NCBI GenBank assembly: GCA_020026225.1
Contig: JAHHQU010000101.1
Location: forward strand, 1 to 5,389
Length of the DNA: 5,389 nucleotides
Source of the DNA: Phocaeicola sp.
Lineage (GTDB): Bacteria; Bacteroidota; Bacteroidia; Bacteroidales; Bacteroidaceae
Direction: 5' to 3'
The notes under the pieces are model-generated. The model searched no databases. It was given only the letters and a program-made list of their open reading frames with translations, and had not been told where the DNA came from. Made by a program: the position numbers and the translations under genes. Positions 4,720-5,389 of the stretch are shown here, in pieces (position 1 is the first letter of the stretch; every line of letters begins with the position of its first letter).

Positions 4720-5342
4720 TGAAGCGTGCGTACAGTCCGAAGGAAATAGCCGCCAAGAAATGGGTTACTCTGCCGTGGAATGAGAAATGGAGCAAACCTT
4801 TCGGATTTCCGGCAGAGACTGCTTCGTGGTTTATCAGCGGTGCCAGTGCCAGTGGGAAAAGCAGCTTTGTGATGCAACTTGGAAAGGAACTATGCAGCTA
4901 TGGGACGGTGTTGTACATGAGTTACGAAGAGAAAATCAACCAAAGTTTCCAACGGCGTATGGGGTATCTGAAGATGAATGAAGTGCAGGGTAAGTTTCGC
5001 GTGATGACAGAAGGTAGTTTGGAGGAAGTGATCGCCCGCCTGAAAAAGCCGAAAAGTCCGAAGTTTATCATCATTGATTCCTTCCAAGTGGCCGGATGGG
5101 ACTATCCGCAGGCTGTGGAGTTGATGGAAACCTTTCCGAAGAAGTGTTTTATCTGGATCAGCCAGGAAAAGAAAAGCCAGCCAATGGGTGGCGGTGCTGT
5201 AAGATTGAAATATATCTGTGATATGAAGATTCGGGTGGTCGGTTATAAAGCTTATTGTCAAGGCCGTGCCATTGGAGACCCGGGAAGCTATTATGTGGTA
5301 TGGGAAGACGGAATCATTCAAACAAGTAATAATTTAACGTGA
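4719..5342 (+). CDS. RecA/RadA-like P-loop ATPase, phage early accessory
   Basis: This 207-residue protein has a RecA-type ATPase core and little else. Walker A is 'GASASGKSS' (41-49), Walker B is 'KFIIIDS' (115-121), and 'YMSYEEK' (66-72) supplies acidic residues where RecA-fold ATPases have their catalytic Glu. 'ISQEKK' (147-152) matches the Gln-bearing switch strand, and 'GGGAVRLKYICDMKIRV' (157-173) resembles the 'GG..L...AD' segment of RadA/DnaB-like proteins. There is no zinc finger, Lon-like domain or primase domain. Its ATG overlaps the stop of the B-type gene (TAATG, 4717-4721), which points to coupled translation and a role in transposition-replication or recombination. Mu has no equivalent directly after B. 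Similar small ATPases are, as I recall, found in Bacteroides Mu-like phages. The exact function is not known to me. Confidence 0.8.
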   Translation: MKRAYSPKEIAAKKWVTLPWNEKWSKPFGFPAETASWFISGASASGKSSFVMQLGKELCSYGTVLYMSYEEKINQSFQRRMGYLKMNEVQGKFRVMTEGSLEEVIARLKKPKSPKFIIIDSFQVAGWDYPQAVELMETFPKKCFIWISQEKKSQPMGGGAVRLKYICDMKIRVVGYKAYCQGRAIGDPGSYYVVWEDGIIQTSNNLT

Positions 5343-5343
5343 G

Positions 5344-5373
5344 TTCGACGAATTGTAAGTGCTTATAAATTTG
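5344..5373 (+). promoter_or_regulatory. Predicted rightward promoter for the next operon
   Basis: TAAATTTG at 5366-5373 fits TAnnTTTG. TTCG (5344-5347) lies 18 bases upstream as a three-of-four -33 box, slightly close. Transcription would start near 5380, within the repeated motif that follows, and run out of the window. The box overlaps no gene, since the ATPase gene ends at 5342. Confidence 0.45.
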
Positions 5374-5389
5374 GTGATTAGCGAAATTT
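5374..5389 (+). repeat. GTGATTAGCGAA motif, copy 2
   Basis: GTGATTAGCGAA (5374-5385) is identical to 593-604, followed by ATTT here and TTT there. It begins on the base after the predicted -7 box and covers the predicted start site, a typical place for an operator. The window ends within or just after the motif. Confidence 0.45.

Noticed and set aside
4890..5321. Minus-strand 143-residue open frame
   Set aside because: Fully inside the RecA/RadA-like ATPase gene, His/Phe-rich translation with no motif; a shadow frame.

Overview
The window reads as the left (early) part of a Mu-like transposable phage or prophage from a Bacteroidota host, most likely Bacteroides, Phocaeicola or Parabacteroides. 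Two things point there. The gene order is that of Mu: a leftward repressor, small early genes, an A-type transposase, then a B-type ATPase. The non-coding gaps also carry several matches to the Bacteroides sigma-ABfr promoter box TAnnTTTG, and most start codons have A-rich leaders rather than strong Shine-Dalgarno sites. The closest described relatives I can name are the Bacteroides Mu-like phages such as Hankyphage; this is by gene order, not by a database match. Neither phage terminus can be identified.

Layout. 1-81: non-coding end beyond the repressor, with a G-rich stretch fitting a G-quadruplex pattern. 82-489 (minus): short Cro/CI-type repressor with a C-terminal coiled coil. 490-622: control region with two promoters facing each other across a perfect TGTTC-N6-GAACA inverted repeat. 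623-856: small early gene of unknown function. 904-986: a tRNA-like gene with flawless acceptor, D and T arms and an encoded CCA, but an anticodon arm too long and wrongly shaped for decoding. 1018-1305: small early gene of unknown function. 1306-1378: gap with a second, reversed copy of the promoter/operator module. 1379-1753: small protein with an HTH-like N-terminus. 1763-3802: MuA-type transposase. 3841-4719: MuB-type ATPase. 4719-5342: RecA/RadA-like P-loop ATPase, overlapping the previous gene by one base. 5343-5389: promoter-like sequence plus a copy of a motif also found at 593-604.

How it works together (inference). In the lysogen the repressor would sit on the palindrome at 551-566 and shut off rightward early transcription while tuning its own leftward promoter, as in the Mu Pe/PcM switch. 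On induction the rightward transcript would express the small early genes, the tRNA-like RNA and the transposition proteins A and B. The third ATPase is probably a co-expressed accessory of replication or recombination. A new transcription unit seems to start at the right edge.

The most unusual item is the tRNA-like gene. Next are the repeated promoter/operator modules, including one pointing leftward, antisense to the early region, and a transposase whose second catalytic carboxylate appears to be Glu rather than Asp.
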